From Labrenzia sp. OB1 (GTDB taxonomy: Bacteria; Pseudomonadota; Alphaproteobacteria; Rhizobiales; Stappiaceae): a stretch of 64,000 nt of DNA. This document shows, one piece after another, positions 1-9,091 of the stretch. The stretch spans positions 124,001 through 188,000 of the forward strand of contig NZ_JSEP01000010.1 of NCBI RefSeq assembly GCF_001624695.1. Direction: 5' to 3'. The number at the start of each line of letters is the position of its first letter. Within the stretch, counting starts at the first letter, position 1. Under the pieces are notes generated by a model. The model was not told where the DNA came from, searched no databases, and saw only the letters and a program-made list of their open reading frames with translations. Both the position numbers and the translations under genes were made by a program.

Positions 1-1
1 T

Positions 2-982
2 GTCACCACGCCGGTTGTGACGGTCACCATCAACGATCGTCTCTCCGCGATCGGCACCAGCATTGCCCTGCAGTCCGTCGCCCTCACGCCCTTTACCAGC
101 GGCCGGATGACCGAAATCCTGGTGAAGTCCGGCGCGACCGTGAAGCCGGGGGACGTGATCGCCCGGCTCGATTTCGATGCCGAAGAGATTGCCGTCGAGC
201 GCGCGGCCAATGCGCTCAAGGATGCGGAAGCCCGCCTCCAGCGCATGCAGGCGCTGCTCAAGACCAACACGGCGACTGCCGTTCAGGTCACCGATGCCGA
301 CCTTGAGGTTGAAAACGCGCGGCTGCATCTTCAGGAAGCCCAATTGGCACTGTCGCGGCGTTCGGTCGAAACGCCTATCGGCGGGGTCGTAGGCATTCTG
401 CCCATCACCGCCGGCAACTACGTCTCCTCGCAGACGGTTATCGCCACCATCGACGACCGCAGCGAAATCCTTGTCGATTTCTGGGTTCCAGAACGCTACG
501 CCTCCGCGATCCTGGTCGGTTCGCCTTTGACCGCGACCTCCGTGGCGCGTCCGGGTGAAACTTTCTCCGGCGTGATCAGCGCCGTAGACAACCGGATCGA
601 CATCGACAGCCGAACGCTCCAGGTGCGCGCGCGCATTCCCAACAGGGCCGACAAGTTGCGGGCCGGCATGTCGTTTCAGGTGGCGATGACATTTCCCGGC
701 GACGAATTCCCGGCGGTGGATCCGCTTGCCGTGCAATGGGGGTCGGATGGCGCCTTCGTATGGGCCGTGCGTGACGGCAAGGGTGCCCGTGTGCCCGTCA
801 ACATCATCCAGCGCAACACCGACAGCGTGCTGGTCGATGGGCCGCTTACGCTCGCGGATGAAGTCGTGACCGAAGGCATTCACCTCGTGCGCCAGGGCGC
901 GGAGCTGGCAATTGCAGACAGAAAGCAGGCCCCGGCTTCGGATGCGCCGCCCAGGCCGACATCGACCGAAAGCGGTTCGTAA
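2..982 (+). CDS. RND efflux periplasmic adaptor (membrane fusion protein), 5' truncated by window
   Basis: HlyD/AcrA-type membrane fusion protein that bridges an inner-membrane RND pump to the outer membrane. The reading frame is open to the first base, and no signal peptide or N-terminal anchor is visible, so the gene starts upstream; a GTG at 17 is in frame but is unlikely to be the start. Visible parts in order: a lipoyl/barrel-sandwich half (GRMTEILVKSGATVKPGDVIARLD), a helical hairpin rich in Ala, Leu and Gln, the second lipoyl half (TPIGGVVGILPITAGNYVSS) and a beta-barrel/membrane-proximal domain. The C-terminal tail is Pro/Ser-rich. It lies 17 bp upstream of the RND pump gene, so the two are co-transcribed. 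The transported substrate cannot be told from sequence. Confidence 0.9.
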   Translation, partial: VTTPVVTVTINDRLSAIGTSIALQSVALTPFTSGRMTEILVKSGATVKPGDVIARLDFDAEEIAVERAANALKDAEARLQRMQALLKTNTATAVQVTDADLEVENARLHLQEAQLALSRRSVETPIGGVVGILPITAGNYVSSQTVIATIDDRSEILVDFWVPERYASAILVGSPLTATSVARPGETFSGVISAVDNRIDIDSRTLQVRARIPNRADKLRAGMSFQVAMTFPGDEFPAVDPLAVQWGSDGAFVWAVRDGKGARVPVNIIQRNTDSVLVDGPLTLADEVVTEGIHLVRQGAELAIADRKQAPASDAPPRPTSTESGS

Positions 983-999
983 GGGATTGTGAGAATGCG

Positions 1000-3900
1000 A
1001 TGAAGATTGATCGTCTCAAGAACCTCGGTTTTACCGGACTGTTCGTCCGTCGTCCCGTTTTGGCTTTCGTGATCAACATGCTGATCGTCGTGGCCGGTGT
1101 TGCCGCGATCTTCGGCGTCGAGGTACGTGAATTGCCTGACGTGGACCGGCCGGTCATCACCGTCAGCACCGACTATCCCGCAGCTGCCGCCGAAACCATT
1201 GACCGCGAGGTCACGGGCGTCATCGAGGGGGCTGTCGCGCGCGTTTCCGGTGTCAAGTCGATCTCTTCCGCGTCGTCTTTCGGCCGCAGCCGCGTCACCG
1301 TCGAATTCGCCGACGATGTCGATCTCGACGTCGCCGCCTCCGACATGCGCGATGCGCTGGGCCGCATCGTCAACGATCTGCCGGAAGACGCTGATCCTTC
1401 CCGGATCATCAAGGCGGACGCCAATGCGCAGCCTGTCGTGCGGCTCGGACTGATCTCCGACACCATGACCGTCGAGGATATGACCGTCCTGGTCGAGGAC
1501 GAGATCGCCGATACGCTCGCCTCCGTTCCCGGTGTCGCCGATGTCGCGGTTTATGGCGACCGCAGCAAGATCTTCCGCATCGACATCGATCAGGCCAAGA
1601 TGGCCAGCCTCAATCTGACGATTGCCGATGTCGCCATCGCGCTATCGTCCATGGCCTTCGATACGCCAGCCGGATCCCTGACCAGCCGCGATCAGGACCT
1701 GATCGTCCGCGCCACCGCCGCGATAGATACGCCGGAGGCGTTCGAGAACATCATCGTAAACCGGCGTGCCCGGCTGCGGGACTTCGTCACCGTGACGCTC
1801 GGGCCGGATCTCGGCCAGACCCAACTGCGCGCCAACGGCAAGTCGGGCATCGGTCTCGGTGTCATTCGTTCCGCACAGTCGAACACGCTGGAGATATCGG
1901 AAGGCGTGCGCGCCGCGGCGGATCGCATCCAGGAAAATCTGCCGTCGGGTACATCCATCGAAGTAACCAGCGACGATGCCACCTTCATCAACGGCGCCAT
2001 TCACGAGGTCGAGATCGCCCTGGCGATTGCCGTCAGCATTGTCCTGCTGATCATCTTTATTTTCCTGTGGGACTGGCGCGCGACGCTCATTCCCGGTGTC
2101 TCTCTGCCTGTCGCCCTGATCGGTACTCTGGCGGCCATATATCTTGCCGGCTTCTCCATCAACATCCTGACTCTGCTGGCGCTGGTGCTGGCCACCGGGC
2201 TGGTGGTGGACGACGCGATCGTGGTGCTTGAAAACATCGTGCGGCGGCGCAACGAGGGGATCGGCCCGCGTGCGGCCGCGGTTCTTGGAACGGAAGAGGT
2301 GTTCTTCGCGGTTCTGGCGACAACGGCGACGCTGATCGCCGTTTTCGTGCCCCTGTCGTTCCTGCCGGGACAGACCGGTGGCCTGTTCCGGGAATTCGGC
2401 TTCGTGCTCGCCATCGCCGTGTTCCTGTCGTCCATTGTCGCCCTGTCGCTGTGTCCGATGCTTGCCTCGCGCATCCTGAAGGCCCACTCCGGTGAGGAGA
2501 AGTCGGGCCACAGCGGCCCGGTTGGCGCCTTCGGGCGTTTTCTCGGTCGCCTTTACGGACGCTGTTTGAAGGTCTGCCTCGACGCGCCGCTCGTGGTCGT
2601 GACGGTGTCTGTCCTCTTCGCCGCATCGGCAGGGGTTCTCTTCGGCTCGATCAAGTCGGAACTGACCCCGACGGAAGATCGCTCCATCGCCTTTCTGCGC
2701 ATTTCCGCGCCGCAAGGCGTCAGTCTGGATTATCTGTCCCAGGAGATGCGGCAGATCGAGAACCTGCTGCAGCCCTATCGCGACAGCGGTGAAATCATCA
2801 GCACCTTTTCCATTGCCGGATCCGGCGGCACCAAGAACCGCGGCTTCATGGTGATGCGGCTGGCCCCCTGGGATGAGCGGTCCCGCTCCCAGCAGCAGAT
2901 CCTGTCGGAAGTCAATGCGCTGGTACGCGATGTTCCGGGCGTGCGCGCCTTCGCCTTCCAGCCCAACAGCCTGGGCATCCGGGGAGCGGGTTCCGGCCTG
3001 CAGTTCGCCGTTGCCGGCAGCGACTACGCCCGTCTCGGTGCTTCCGCGGAAAGCATCATCTCGGTGATGGAACAGGATCCGCGTTTCCGCCAGGTGCGCT
3101 TGTCGACGGAAGCCACACAGCCGCAGCTTTCGGTCTCCATCGACCGGGAACGCGCCTCCGATCTGGGCATCGACATCAACGGCCTCGGCTCGGCCATGCA
3201 GGCGATGCTCGACGGACGCAAGATCGGCCAGGTGTTCATCAACGACCAGGCCTTCGACGTGAAGTTCGTCTCCACTACCAACCCGGTCAACGACCCGACG
3301 GACATGGAGAACATTTTCATCAGGACCGGCGACGGCCGTTTCGTTCCGGTCTCCACTATCGCCACGTTGACCGAAAAGGCTGTGCCGCCGTCCCTGACCC
3401 GCGAGCAGCAGCTGCGCGCCGTCGCCATCACCTCCGCGCTCGCACCCGGGGTCGCCCTCGGCGATGCCTATGCGGCGGCGCAGGAGATCGCTGAGCCGCT
3501 TCTGCCGCCCGGCGCCCGCATCATTCCGCTTGCCGAAACCGCGACGCTGGGCGAGCAGTCATCGAGCATGGCGCGCACTTTCGGATTTGCCATCGTCATC
3601 ATCCTGCTGGTGCTGGCCGCGCAGTTCGAAAGCTTCATCAGCGCCATCATCATCATGGCGACCGTTCCGCTGGGCCTTGCCTGCGCGGTGTTCGCCATGT
3701 TGCTGACCGGCACGACGCTGAATGTCTATTCGCAGATCGGGCTTGTGCTCTTAGTGGGCATCATGGCCAAGAACGGCATTCTGATCGTCGAATTCGCCAA
3801 CCAGTTGCGCGATCGCGGCCAGAGCGTGCGCGAGGCGATTGAAAACGCCGCCAATATCCGTCTGCGGCCGGTGATGATGACGATGATCTGTACGATCGTC

Positions 3901-4128
3901 GGCGGTGTGCCGCTGATCATGGCCAGCGGCGCCGGCGCGGAGGCGCGCATCGCGCTCGGTTATGTCATCGTCGGTGGCCTGGGCCTTGCGACCGCGTCCA
4001 CGCTGTTCCTGACCCCGGTCGCCTATCTCCTCCTCGGCCGTTTCATCGTCCCCGCCGCCCAGGAGGAGGAACGTCTCCACAACGAGATCGACGCCGCAAG
4101 ATTGATCGGCCAGGTGCCGGGTGAGTAG
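1000..4128 (+). CDS. RND efflux pump, inner-membrane permease subunit (HAE1-like)
   Basis: Full-length 1042-residue RND transporter, the usual size for AcrB/MexB-like pumps that drive drug or lipid efflux with the proton-motive force. TM1 is at residues 20-40, followed by the first periplasmic porter loop. TM helices 2-6 start near 340 and contain the RND motif with two adjacent acidic residues (VVDDAIVVLEN, 402-412; D404 and D405). A second periplasmic loop follows, then TM helices from about 860 to the end. The pump is preceded by its adaptor gene, but no TolC-type outer-membrane gene follows. Sequence alone does not distinguish multidrug from other HAE substrates. Confidence 0.95.
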   Translation: MKIDRLKNLGFTGLFVRRPVLAFVINMLIVVAGVAAIFGVEVRELPDVDRPVITVSTDYPAAAAETIDREVTGVIEGAVARVSGVKSISSASSFGRSRVTVEFADDVDLDVAASDMRDALGRIVNDLPEDADPSRIIKADANAQPVVRLGLISDTMTVEDMTVLVEDEIADTLASVPGVADVAVYGDRSKIFRIDIDQAKMASLNLTIADVAIALSSMAFDTPAGSLTSRDQDLIVRATAAIDTPEAFENIIVNRRARLRDFVTVTLGPDLGQTQLRANGKSGIGLGVIRSAQSNTLEISEGVRAAADRIQENLPSGTSIEVTSDDATFINGAIHEVEIALAIAVSIVLLIIFIFLWDWRATLIPGVSLPVALIGTLAAIYLAGFSINILTLLALVLATGLVVDDAIVVLENIVRRRNEGIGPRAAAVLGTEEVFFAVLATTATLIAVFVPLSFLPGQTGGLFREFGFVLAIAVFLSSIVALSLCPMLASRILKAHSGEEKSGHSGPVGAFGRFLGRLYGRCLKVCLDAPLVVVTVSVLFAASAGVLFGSIKSELTPTEDRSIAFLRISAPQGVSLDYLSQEMRQIENLLQPYRDSGEIISTFSIAGSGGTKNRGFMVMRLAPWDERSRSQQQILSEVNALVRDVPGVRAFAFQPNSLGIRGAGSGLQFAVAGSDYARLGASAESIISVMEQDPRFRQVRLSTEATQPQLSVSIDRERASDLGIDINGLGSAMQAMLDGRKIGQVFINDQAFDVKFVSTTNPVNDPTDMENIFIRTGDGRFVPVSTIATLTEKAVPPSLTREQQLRAVAITSALAPGVALGDAYAAAQEIAEPLLPPGARIIPLAETATLGEQSSSMARTFGFAIVIILLVLAAQFESFISAIIIMATVPLGLACAVFAMLLTGTTLNVYSQIGLVLLVGIMAKNGILIVEFANQLRDRGQSVREAIENAANIRLRPVMMTMICTIVGGVPLIMASGAGAEARIALGYVIVGGLGLATASTLFLTPVAYLLLGRFIVPAAQEEERLHNEIDAARLIGQVPGE

Positions 4129-4506
4129 GGCGCATCCGAACGGCCTTGTGAGTGATATGGCATCGGAGCGCCCGCAGGTTCGCGGAGCGGGCAAAGGTGC
4201 CGGAGCTGTCACCTCGATCCGTGCCGGCAGGTCAGACCGGTTCGCTAAAACAATGTGACGAGAATGGACCCATGTAAAATCGGTCGGAGTGCGAGGATGC
4301 GAACCTCCGTCCCTCGTCCCGAACGGGAAATACTCCTCCCAAATGCCCATATCGCAGGATCCAAGTTCATTGTCGGTGAGGGCAGATTGTCGCGCCTACA
4401 GGCGCGTGTTCAGCCAGCGAATTTTGTGGCTTTAGCTTTTTCTCCTCAGGCTTCTATCATCGCAAATCGCCACACTTATTTGGCGCTATCAAATACAAGG
4501 CACTCC
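4129..4506. other. Intergenic region between RND pump and LysR gene
   Basis: 378 bp without a credible gene. It lies between two convergent genes. GC-rich inverted repeats occur just after the pump stop (GCCCGC...GCGGGC, about 4170-4196) and near 4390-4410 (GCGCC taca GGCGC). Neither has a T-run, so they are weak terminator candidates. The middle holds the tRNA-Pro fragment listed separately. Confidence 0.5.
4282..4328 (-). pseudogene. Degenerate 3' fragment of tRNA-Pro
   Basis: The plus-strand sequence matches the 3' half of the intact tRNA-Pro gene at 24050-24126 in the same orientation. Blocks of 10, 6, 10, 3 and 12 identical bases are separated by single mismatches and one 2-base gap. 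The match covers the 3' acceptor strand, T arm, variable region and anticodon loop and then stops; the D arm and 5' acceptor strand are absent, so it cannot make a tRNA. A 3' tRNA fragment at the far end of a gene block is what tRNA-targeted integration leaves behind. No integrase is visible, so an old duplication is also possible. Confidence 0.7.
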
Positions 4507-5415
4507 TCAAACAGCCGGCAACCTCAGGTCCACCAGGGACAGCGCCAACTGGTTCGCAAATCGAGCCGGCGCGACCGGCAGGATGCGGCCCTTCATTTGC
4601 AGAAGTGAGAGCTTGCCGTAGGGCACGTCCCTCTCTCCCAGCGGGAAAATGGCGAAACGATCATCCCCGTCGATGTTCAACCCAATGGGAAACTGGAAGC
4701 CGACGGCCTGATCGTTCAGCACGTAGTGGCGCATGAATTCGAAGGAATCCGCCTCGATTGAGGGCGCCAGTTTCTGCGACATGCGGCCGACTGCGAGATC
4801 AAGCAGGTACCGGATCCCGATGGCCGGTGGTGGAACCACGTGAGGATAGGCAAGACAGTCCCGCAGGCGCAGCTTCTCCCGCCCGGCGAGAGGATGGTCC
4901 CTGCTCATCACCGCGCAGACGGGCTGCTCGATCGACAGGATGACATCGAACTCGGCGTGATGCCGGGGTTCGAACACCAGGGCGAGGTCACTTTGGTAGC
5001 TGCGCAGATCCTCCTCGGCCGCATCGCGATCCCGGACATGGACAGAAAAACTCACACCGGAATGCTCGCGCCGGTATTCGGCGATTTCCCTTGGCATGAA
5101 ATAGGGCTGGATCGCCTGAGAACAGGCAATAGAGACATGACCCCGGCGGACACCGGACAGATCCGCGACCTGGGCGCGAACCCGTTCAAGATCGGACATT
5201 TGCGACCGGATGTGCTGGATCAGCAACTCTCCTGCCGGATTGAGCCGTACCCCGCGCGGCAGCCTCTCGAAGATCGGAGCGCCGAATTCTTCCTCGAAGC
5301 CCTGGATGCGCCGATTGAGAGCCGAGGAGGTGATGTTCATATCCTCCGCGGCTTTGCGAATTGATCCTGCCTTGGCGACGGCTTCGATCAGGAGCAGCGT
5401 TTGAAGGTGTTTCAT
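4507..5415 (-). CDS. LysR-family transcriptional regulator
   Basis: 302-residue LysR-type regulator. The N-terminal winged HTH (residues 1-60) carries the typical pattern AGSIRKAAEDMNITSSALNRR...FEEEFGAPIFERLPRG, followed by a periplasmic-binding-protein-like effector domain to the end. It diverges from the binding-protein gene at 5555 with 139 bp between the starts, the standard arrangement for a LysR protein controlling the neighbouring operon. That operon encodes a peptide-type importer, allophanate hydrolase and a 2OG oxygenase, so the effector is probably the imported compound or a breakdown product; this is inference. The start ATG at 5415 gives the usual family length. Confidence 0.9.
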   Translation of the reverse strand: MKHLQTLLLIEAVAKAGSIRKAAEDMNITSSALNRRIQGFEEEFGAPIFERLPRGVRLNPAGELLIQHIRSQMSDLERVRAQVADLSGVRRGHVSIACSQAIQPYFMPREIAEYRREHSGVSFSVHVRDRDAAEEDLRSYQSDLALVFEPRHHAEFDVILSIEQPVCAVMSRDHPLAGREKLRLRDCLAYPHVVPPPAIGIRYLLDLAVGRMSQKLAPSIEADSFEFMRHYVLNDQAVGFQFPIGLNIDGDDRFAIFPLGERDVPYGKLSLLQMKGRILPVAPARFANQLALSLVDLRLPAV

Positions 5416-5554
5416 TTACAGTGACTTATAATGAGCGCTGCAAATTAGGAAGCACAAAGCTGCAAAAATAGCAATAGAAGTACTCACTAAATCCGCGCAT
5501 CGTGACCCCAATGGGAAGGGCTGACTTCCGCTTTCCTGCAACGAGGGGAAAAAC
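5416..5554. promoter_or_regulatory. Divergent promoter/operator region, LysR gene and ABC operon
   Basis: 139 bp between divergent starts. It is AT-richer than the flanking genes and must hold both promoters. A T-N11-A type dyad can be drawn near 5416-5435, as expected for a LysR box, but it is not distinctive. The ribosome-binding site of the downstream gene is GAGGGG about 5 bases before the ATG at 5555. Confidence 0.45.
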
Positions 5555-7180
5555 ATGCGAATTGATACTTCACGGCGCGGCTTTCTGAAGGGCGCGGGCG
5601 CGACAGCGCTGAGCGCATCCGTGCTTCCGTTTCTGAAAGTCCTGCCGGCGTCCGCAGCAGGTAGCGATGTTGTGGTGGCCGTGACCGGCCAGACCATCAA
5701 CAGCCTCGACATTCACCGTACCGGAACCAACCGGCCAAGCTATCAGGTTGCCGTCAATGTTTACGACCGTCTGGTCAGTTTCGGTACCAAGACGCTGGAA
5801 GACGGCAGCCTCTCGTACGACTACTCGGTGATCGAGCCGGAGATCGCCGAGAGCTGGGAATTCGTCGACGACGGCATGGCAATCGTCTTCAAGTTGCGCC
5901 CGGAGGGCAAGTTCCAGGACGGATCGCCGATCACGGCTCAGGACGTGAAATGGTCCCTCGACCGGGCCGTCAGCGTTGGCGGGTTCCCGACGGTCCAGAT
6001 GAAGGCCGGCTCGCTGGAAAATCCCGAGCAGTTCGAGGTGGTTGACGACCTCACCTTCAAGATCAAACTCCTCAGGAAATCCAAGCTGACGCTTCCGGAC
6101 CTCGCAGTTCCGGTGCCGATGATCATCAACTCCAGGGTCGCCCTGGAACATGCGACCGATGAAGATCCCTGGGCGATGGAGTACCTCCACAAGAACCCGG
6201 CCGGTTCCGGTGCCTTCAAGGTGGCCGCCTGGAAGCCGGGTGAGCAGCTTGTCTACGAGCGCAACGACAACTGGACATCGGGCCCCGTCCCGGCAGTCAA
6301 GCGGGTGGTGCTGCGCGAGGTTCCGAGCCCGGCGACACGGCGGGCCCTTCTGGAACGTGGCGACGTCAACATGTCCTTCAACATGCCAAACAAGGATGCG
6401 AAGGAGCTTTCCGACAAGGACGGCATTACCATCGCGACCACGCCGATCGAGAACGCTATCTATTGCCTGTGTCCGAACCTTGCCTTCGAACCGTTCAAGG
6501 ACAAGAAGGTCCGGCAGGCGATCGCATTTTCCGTTCCTTACGAGGAGGTCTTCCAGACGGCCGCCTATGGCCGTGGCGCGCCCATGTGGGGCGGGGAGGG
6601 GCCCAGCCCGTCCGACATCGCCTGGCCGCAGAAGTTCCCCTATGCAACAGATCTCGACAAGGCCAAGGCGCTGCTCGAGGAAGCCGGATACGGCAGCGGC
6701 TTCGAAGTGCCGCTCTCGATCTCGCTGAGCCAGGCGGACTGGATGGAACCTGCCGCGCTCCTGATCCAGGAGAACCTCGCCAAGGTCGGCATCAAGGCCA
6801 CCATCGAAAAGATCCCCGGCGCGAACTGGCGCACGGCGTCCCTCGTTGAAAAGCGCCTGCCGCTGCACCTGGAGACCTTCGGCGGCTGGCTGAACTACCC
6901 GTGCTACTACTTCTTCTGGGCGTATCTGGAAGGCCATCTGTTCAACTCCTCGAACTACCGCAACGAGGAAATCGAGGCCCTTACGGCCGAGACCCTGCAC
7001 ATGTCGGTCGAGGACCCGGCCTATGCGCCCAAGATCAAGCGCATGATCGAGATCGCCTGGGACGAGGTGCCCCGGATCGCCCTGTGGCAGCCGGCGCTCA
7101 ACGTGGGAACGCATGAACTCAGCGGCTACGAGTACTGGTTCCACCGCCAGCTCGACATCCGCGGTCTGAAAAAGGCCTGA
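5555..7180 (+). CDS. ABC transporter substrate-binding protein, peptide/opine family 5 (SBP_bac_5)
   Basis: 541-residue extracytoplasmic solute-binding protein of the DppA/OppA type. The N-terminus has a Tat signal (RRGFLKGAGATALSASVLPF, cleavage after ASA near residue 32), so it is exported folded. Family-5 features follow: a lobe with AESWEFVDDGMAIVFKLRPEGKFQDGSPITAQDVKWSLDR and the late W-rich region. It is first in an operon with two permeases and a fused ATPase. Homologs carry di- and oligopeptides, opines or nickel. The allophanate hydrolase and oxygenase genes further along suggest a nitrogen-rich small molecule here, but the ligand is not readable from sequence. Confidence 0.92.
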   Translation: MRIDTSRRGFLKGAGATALSASVLPFLKVLPASAAGSDVVVAVTGQTINSLDIHRTGTNRPSYQVAVNVYDRLVSFGTKTLEDGSLSYDYSVIEPEIAESWEFVDDGMAIVFKLRPEGKFQDGSPITAQDVKWSLDRAVSVGGFPTVQMKAGSLENPEQFEVVDDLTFKIKLLRKSKLTLPDLAVPVPMIINSRVALEHATDEDPWAMEYLHKNPAGSGAFKVAAWKPGEQLVYERNDNWTSGPVPAVKRVVLREVPSPATRRALLERGDVNMSFNMPNKDAKELSDKDGITIATTPIENAIYCLCPNLAFEPFKDKKVRQAIAFSVPYEEVFQTAAYGRGAPMWGGEGPSPSDIAWPQKFPYATDLDKAKALLEEAGYGSGFEVPLSISLSQADWMEPAALLIQENLAKVGIKATIEKIPGANWRTASLVEKRLPLHLETFGGWLNYPCYYFFWAYLEGHLFNSSNYRNEEIEALTAETLHMSVEDPAYAPKIKRMIEIAWDEVPRIALWQPALNVGTHELSGYEYWFHRQLDIRGLKKA

Positions 7181-7184
7181 GGTC

Positions 7185-8210
7185 ATGTCCTTGCGGCTTG
7201 CCACGGTCGGTATGAGGATCACGCATTCCATTCCGGTGATCCTCGGGGTTGTCGTGGTCAGCTTCTTGCTGACCCGCGCCCTCCCCGGCGACCCTGCGGT
7301 CTATTTCGCGGGGCCCGCCGCCGACGAAGCGTCCATCGCCCAGGTGCGCACCGCGTTGGGACTGGACACGTCGCTGCCCGAACAGTTTCTGGTCTATGCA
7401 GGCGATGTGCTGAAAGGCGATCTCGGCCAGTCGATCTCGACCGGGCAACCGGTTGCCGAGGATCTGGCGAACCGCCTGCCGGCCTCCCTCGAACTCACCC
7501 TGACCGCGCTGCTGCTGTCCTGCGCGATCGCCATCCCGCTCGGCGTCCTGGCGGCGACCCATCCGGGCTCCGCCATCGATCACCTGTGCCGCGTGCTGGT
7601 GACGGCCGGCGTGTCGCTGCCGACGTTCTTTACCGGCATCGTCCTGATCTACGTTTTCTACTACCTGCTCGGAATTGCGCCGTCGCCGCTCGGCCGGCTG
7701 GATTTCATCTACATCGAACCGGACCACGTGAGTGGCTTCTATCTGATCGACGCGGCTCTTGCCGGCGATTGGGAAACCTGGTTCGGGGCGCTGAAGCAGC
7801 TCATTCTGCCCGCGACAACTCTTGCCCTTTTCACCCTTGCTCCGCTTGCCCGGATGACCCGCGCCGCCATGCTCAGTGCCCTGTCGTCGGACTACATCCG
7901 AACCGCCCGCGCGGCCGGGCTCACCGAGAACAGGGTGCTGTTCACCTATGCCTTTCGCAACGCTCTCCTGCCGGTGATCACGACGCTCGGCATGGTGTTT
8001 TCATTCACCCTCGGCGCCAACGTTCTGGTGGAAAAGGTCTTCGCGTGGCCGGGCATCGGCTCTTATGCCGTCGAGGCGCTGGTCGTCTCCGACTATGCGG
8101 CGGTCCAGGGGTTCGTGCTGGCCATGGCGCTGCTTTTCGTGGCGCTCAATCTGGTGATCGATCTCGCCTACACCCTGATCGACCCCAGGATCGGATTTGA
8201 AACCAGATGA
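7185..8210 (+). CDS. ABC transporter permease, DppB/OppB type
   Basis: 341-residue inner-membrane permease, first of the pair. It has the N-terminal TM helix (HSIPVILGVVVVSFLLTRALPGDPA) and periplasmic segment typical of DppB, about six TM helices, and the cytoplasmic EAA loop (RTARAAGLTENRVLFTYAFRNALLP) that docks on the ATPase. It begins 4 bp after the binding-protein stop and overlaps the next permease by 4 bp (ATGA), so it is translationally coupled. Confidence 0.93.
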   Translation: MSLRLATVGMRITHSIPVILGVVVVSFLLTRALPGDPAVYFAGPAADEASIAQVRTALGLDTSLPEQFLVYAGDVLKGDLGQSISTGQPVAEDLANRLPASLELTLTALLLSCAIAIPLGVLAATHPGSAIDHLCRVLVTAGVSLPTFFTGIVLIYVFYYLLGIAPSPLGRLDFIYIEPDHVSGFYLIDAALAGDWETWFGALKQLILPATTLALFTLAPLARMTRAAMLSALSSDYIRTARAAGLTENRVLFTYAFRNALLPVITTLGMVFSFTLGANVLVEKVFAWPGIGSYAVEALVVSDYAAVQGFVLAMALLFVALNLVIDLAYTLIDPRIGFETR

Positions 8211-9091
8211 CCGACGCCGTTTCAAACTCCTCCGCTCTGAATCGAACCGATGGTGCGCTGGCACACTTCATCTACGTGCTGAAGTCCAACCCGGTGACGA
8301 TGCTGGCCTTCGCCATGTTCGCGGTGCTGATCGCGGTCGGTATCCTCGGACCGGCCATCGCGCCCTATGATCCGCTGGCCTCCAACGCGGCCAGGGCCCT
8401 TGAGCCACCGTCGTGGCAGCACTGGTTCGGCACGGACAATCTCGGCCGCGACGTCTTCAGCAGGGTGATTGTCGCGACGCGGCTGGACCTTGCCATCTCC
8501 GTTGCGGCGGTTGCCCTGTCCTTTGTTGTCGGCTCGCTGCTTGGCAGCATCGCGGGCTATTGGGGTGGCTGGCTGGATGCGGTGCTGAACCGGGTGTTCG
8601 ACACGATCATGGCCTTTCCGCTCTTCGTTCTGGCGATGGGCATCGTCGCGGCGCTGGGCAACACGGTCGAGAACATCGTCTACGCGACGGCGGTCATCAA
8701 CATTCCCTTCTATGCCCGCCTTGTCCGGGCGGAGGTGAACATCCGCCGCGAGGCGGGGTTCGCCCAGGCCGCCAAGCTCTCGGGCAATTCGGACATCCGG
8801 GTCCTGGCGCTGCACATCTTCCCGAACGCGCTGCCGCCGATGATGGTGCAGGTGTCGCTCAATCTCGGCTGGGCGATGCTGAACGCGGCAGGCCTCAGCT
8901 TCATCGGCCTGGGCGTCCGCCCACCCACCGCCGAGTGGGGGATCATGGTCGCGGAAGGCGCGAATTTCATCGTTTCCGGCGAATGGTGGCTGGCCTTTTT
9001 CCCGGGCCTGGCGCTGATGTTTGCCGTCTTCACCTTCAATCTCCTGGGAGACGGGCTGCGAGACATCGTCGACCCCCGGCAACGCTCATGA
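8207..9091 (+). CDS. ABC transporter permease, DppC/OppC type
   Basis: 294-residue second permease. The N-terminal cytoplasmic tail and TM1 lead to the OppC_N motif (IAPYDPLASNAARALEPPSWQHWFGTDNLGRDVFSR; LGTD-x-LGRD-type signature). Further TM helices and the EAA loop (AQAAKLSGNSDIRVLALHIFPNALPP) follow. Its stop overlaps the ATPase start by 4 bp (ATGA at 9088-9091). It should form the heterodimeric channel with the preceding permease. Confidence 0.93.
   Translation: MTDAVSNSSALNRTDGALAHFIYVLKSNPVTMLAFAMFAVLIAVGILGPAIAPYDPLASNAARALEPPSWQHWFGTDNLGRDVFSRVIVATRLDLAISVAAVALSFVVGSLLGSIAGYWGGWLDAVLNRVFDTIMAFPLFVLAMGIVAALGNTVENIVYATAVINIPFYARLVRAEVNIRREAGFAQAAKLSGNSDIRVLALHIFPNALPPMMVQVSLNLGWAMLNAAGLSFIGLGVRPPTAEWGIMVAEGANFIVSGEWWLAFFPGLALMFAVFTFNLLGDGLRDIVDPRQRS

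Noticed and set aside
1642-2715. 357-codon antisense open frame inside the RND pump gene
   Set aside because: GC-rich shadow frame, full of His/Arg/Gln runs with no family pattern; the opposite strand is a clear RND pump.
4282-4328. A second functional tRNA-Pro
   Set aside because: 5' acceptor strand and D arm are absent, and the anticodon stem is broken.
5570-7231. 553-codon antisense open frame across the binding-protein gene
   Set aside because: Complementary frame of a well-conserved SBP_bac_5 gene; low-complexity Arg/Gly/Asp composition and no ribosome-binding site.
8413-9087. 225-codon upstream extension of the fused ABC ATPase
   Set aside because: Lies wholly within the DppC permease in another frame; the ATPase family start and the ATGA overlap fix the start at 9088.
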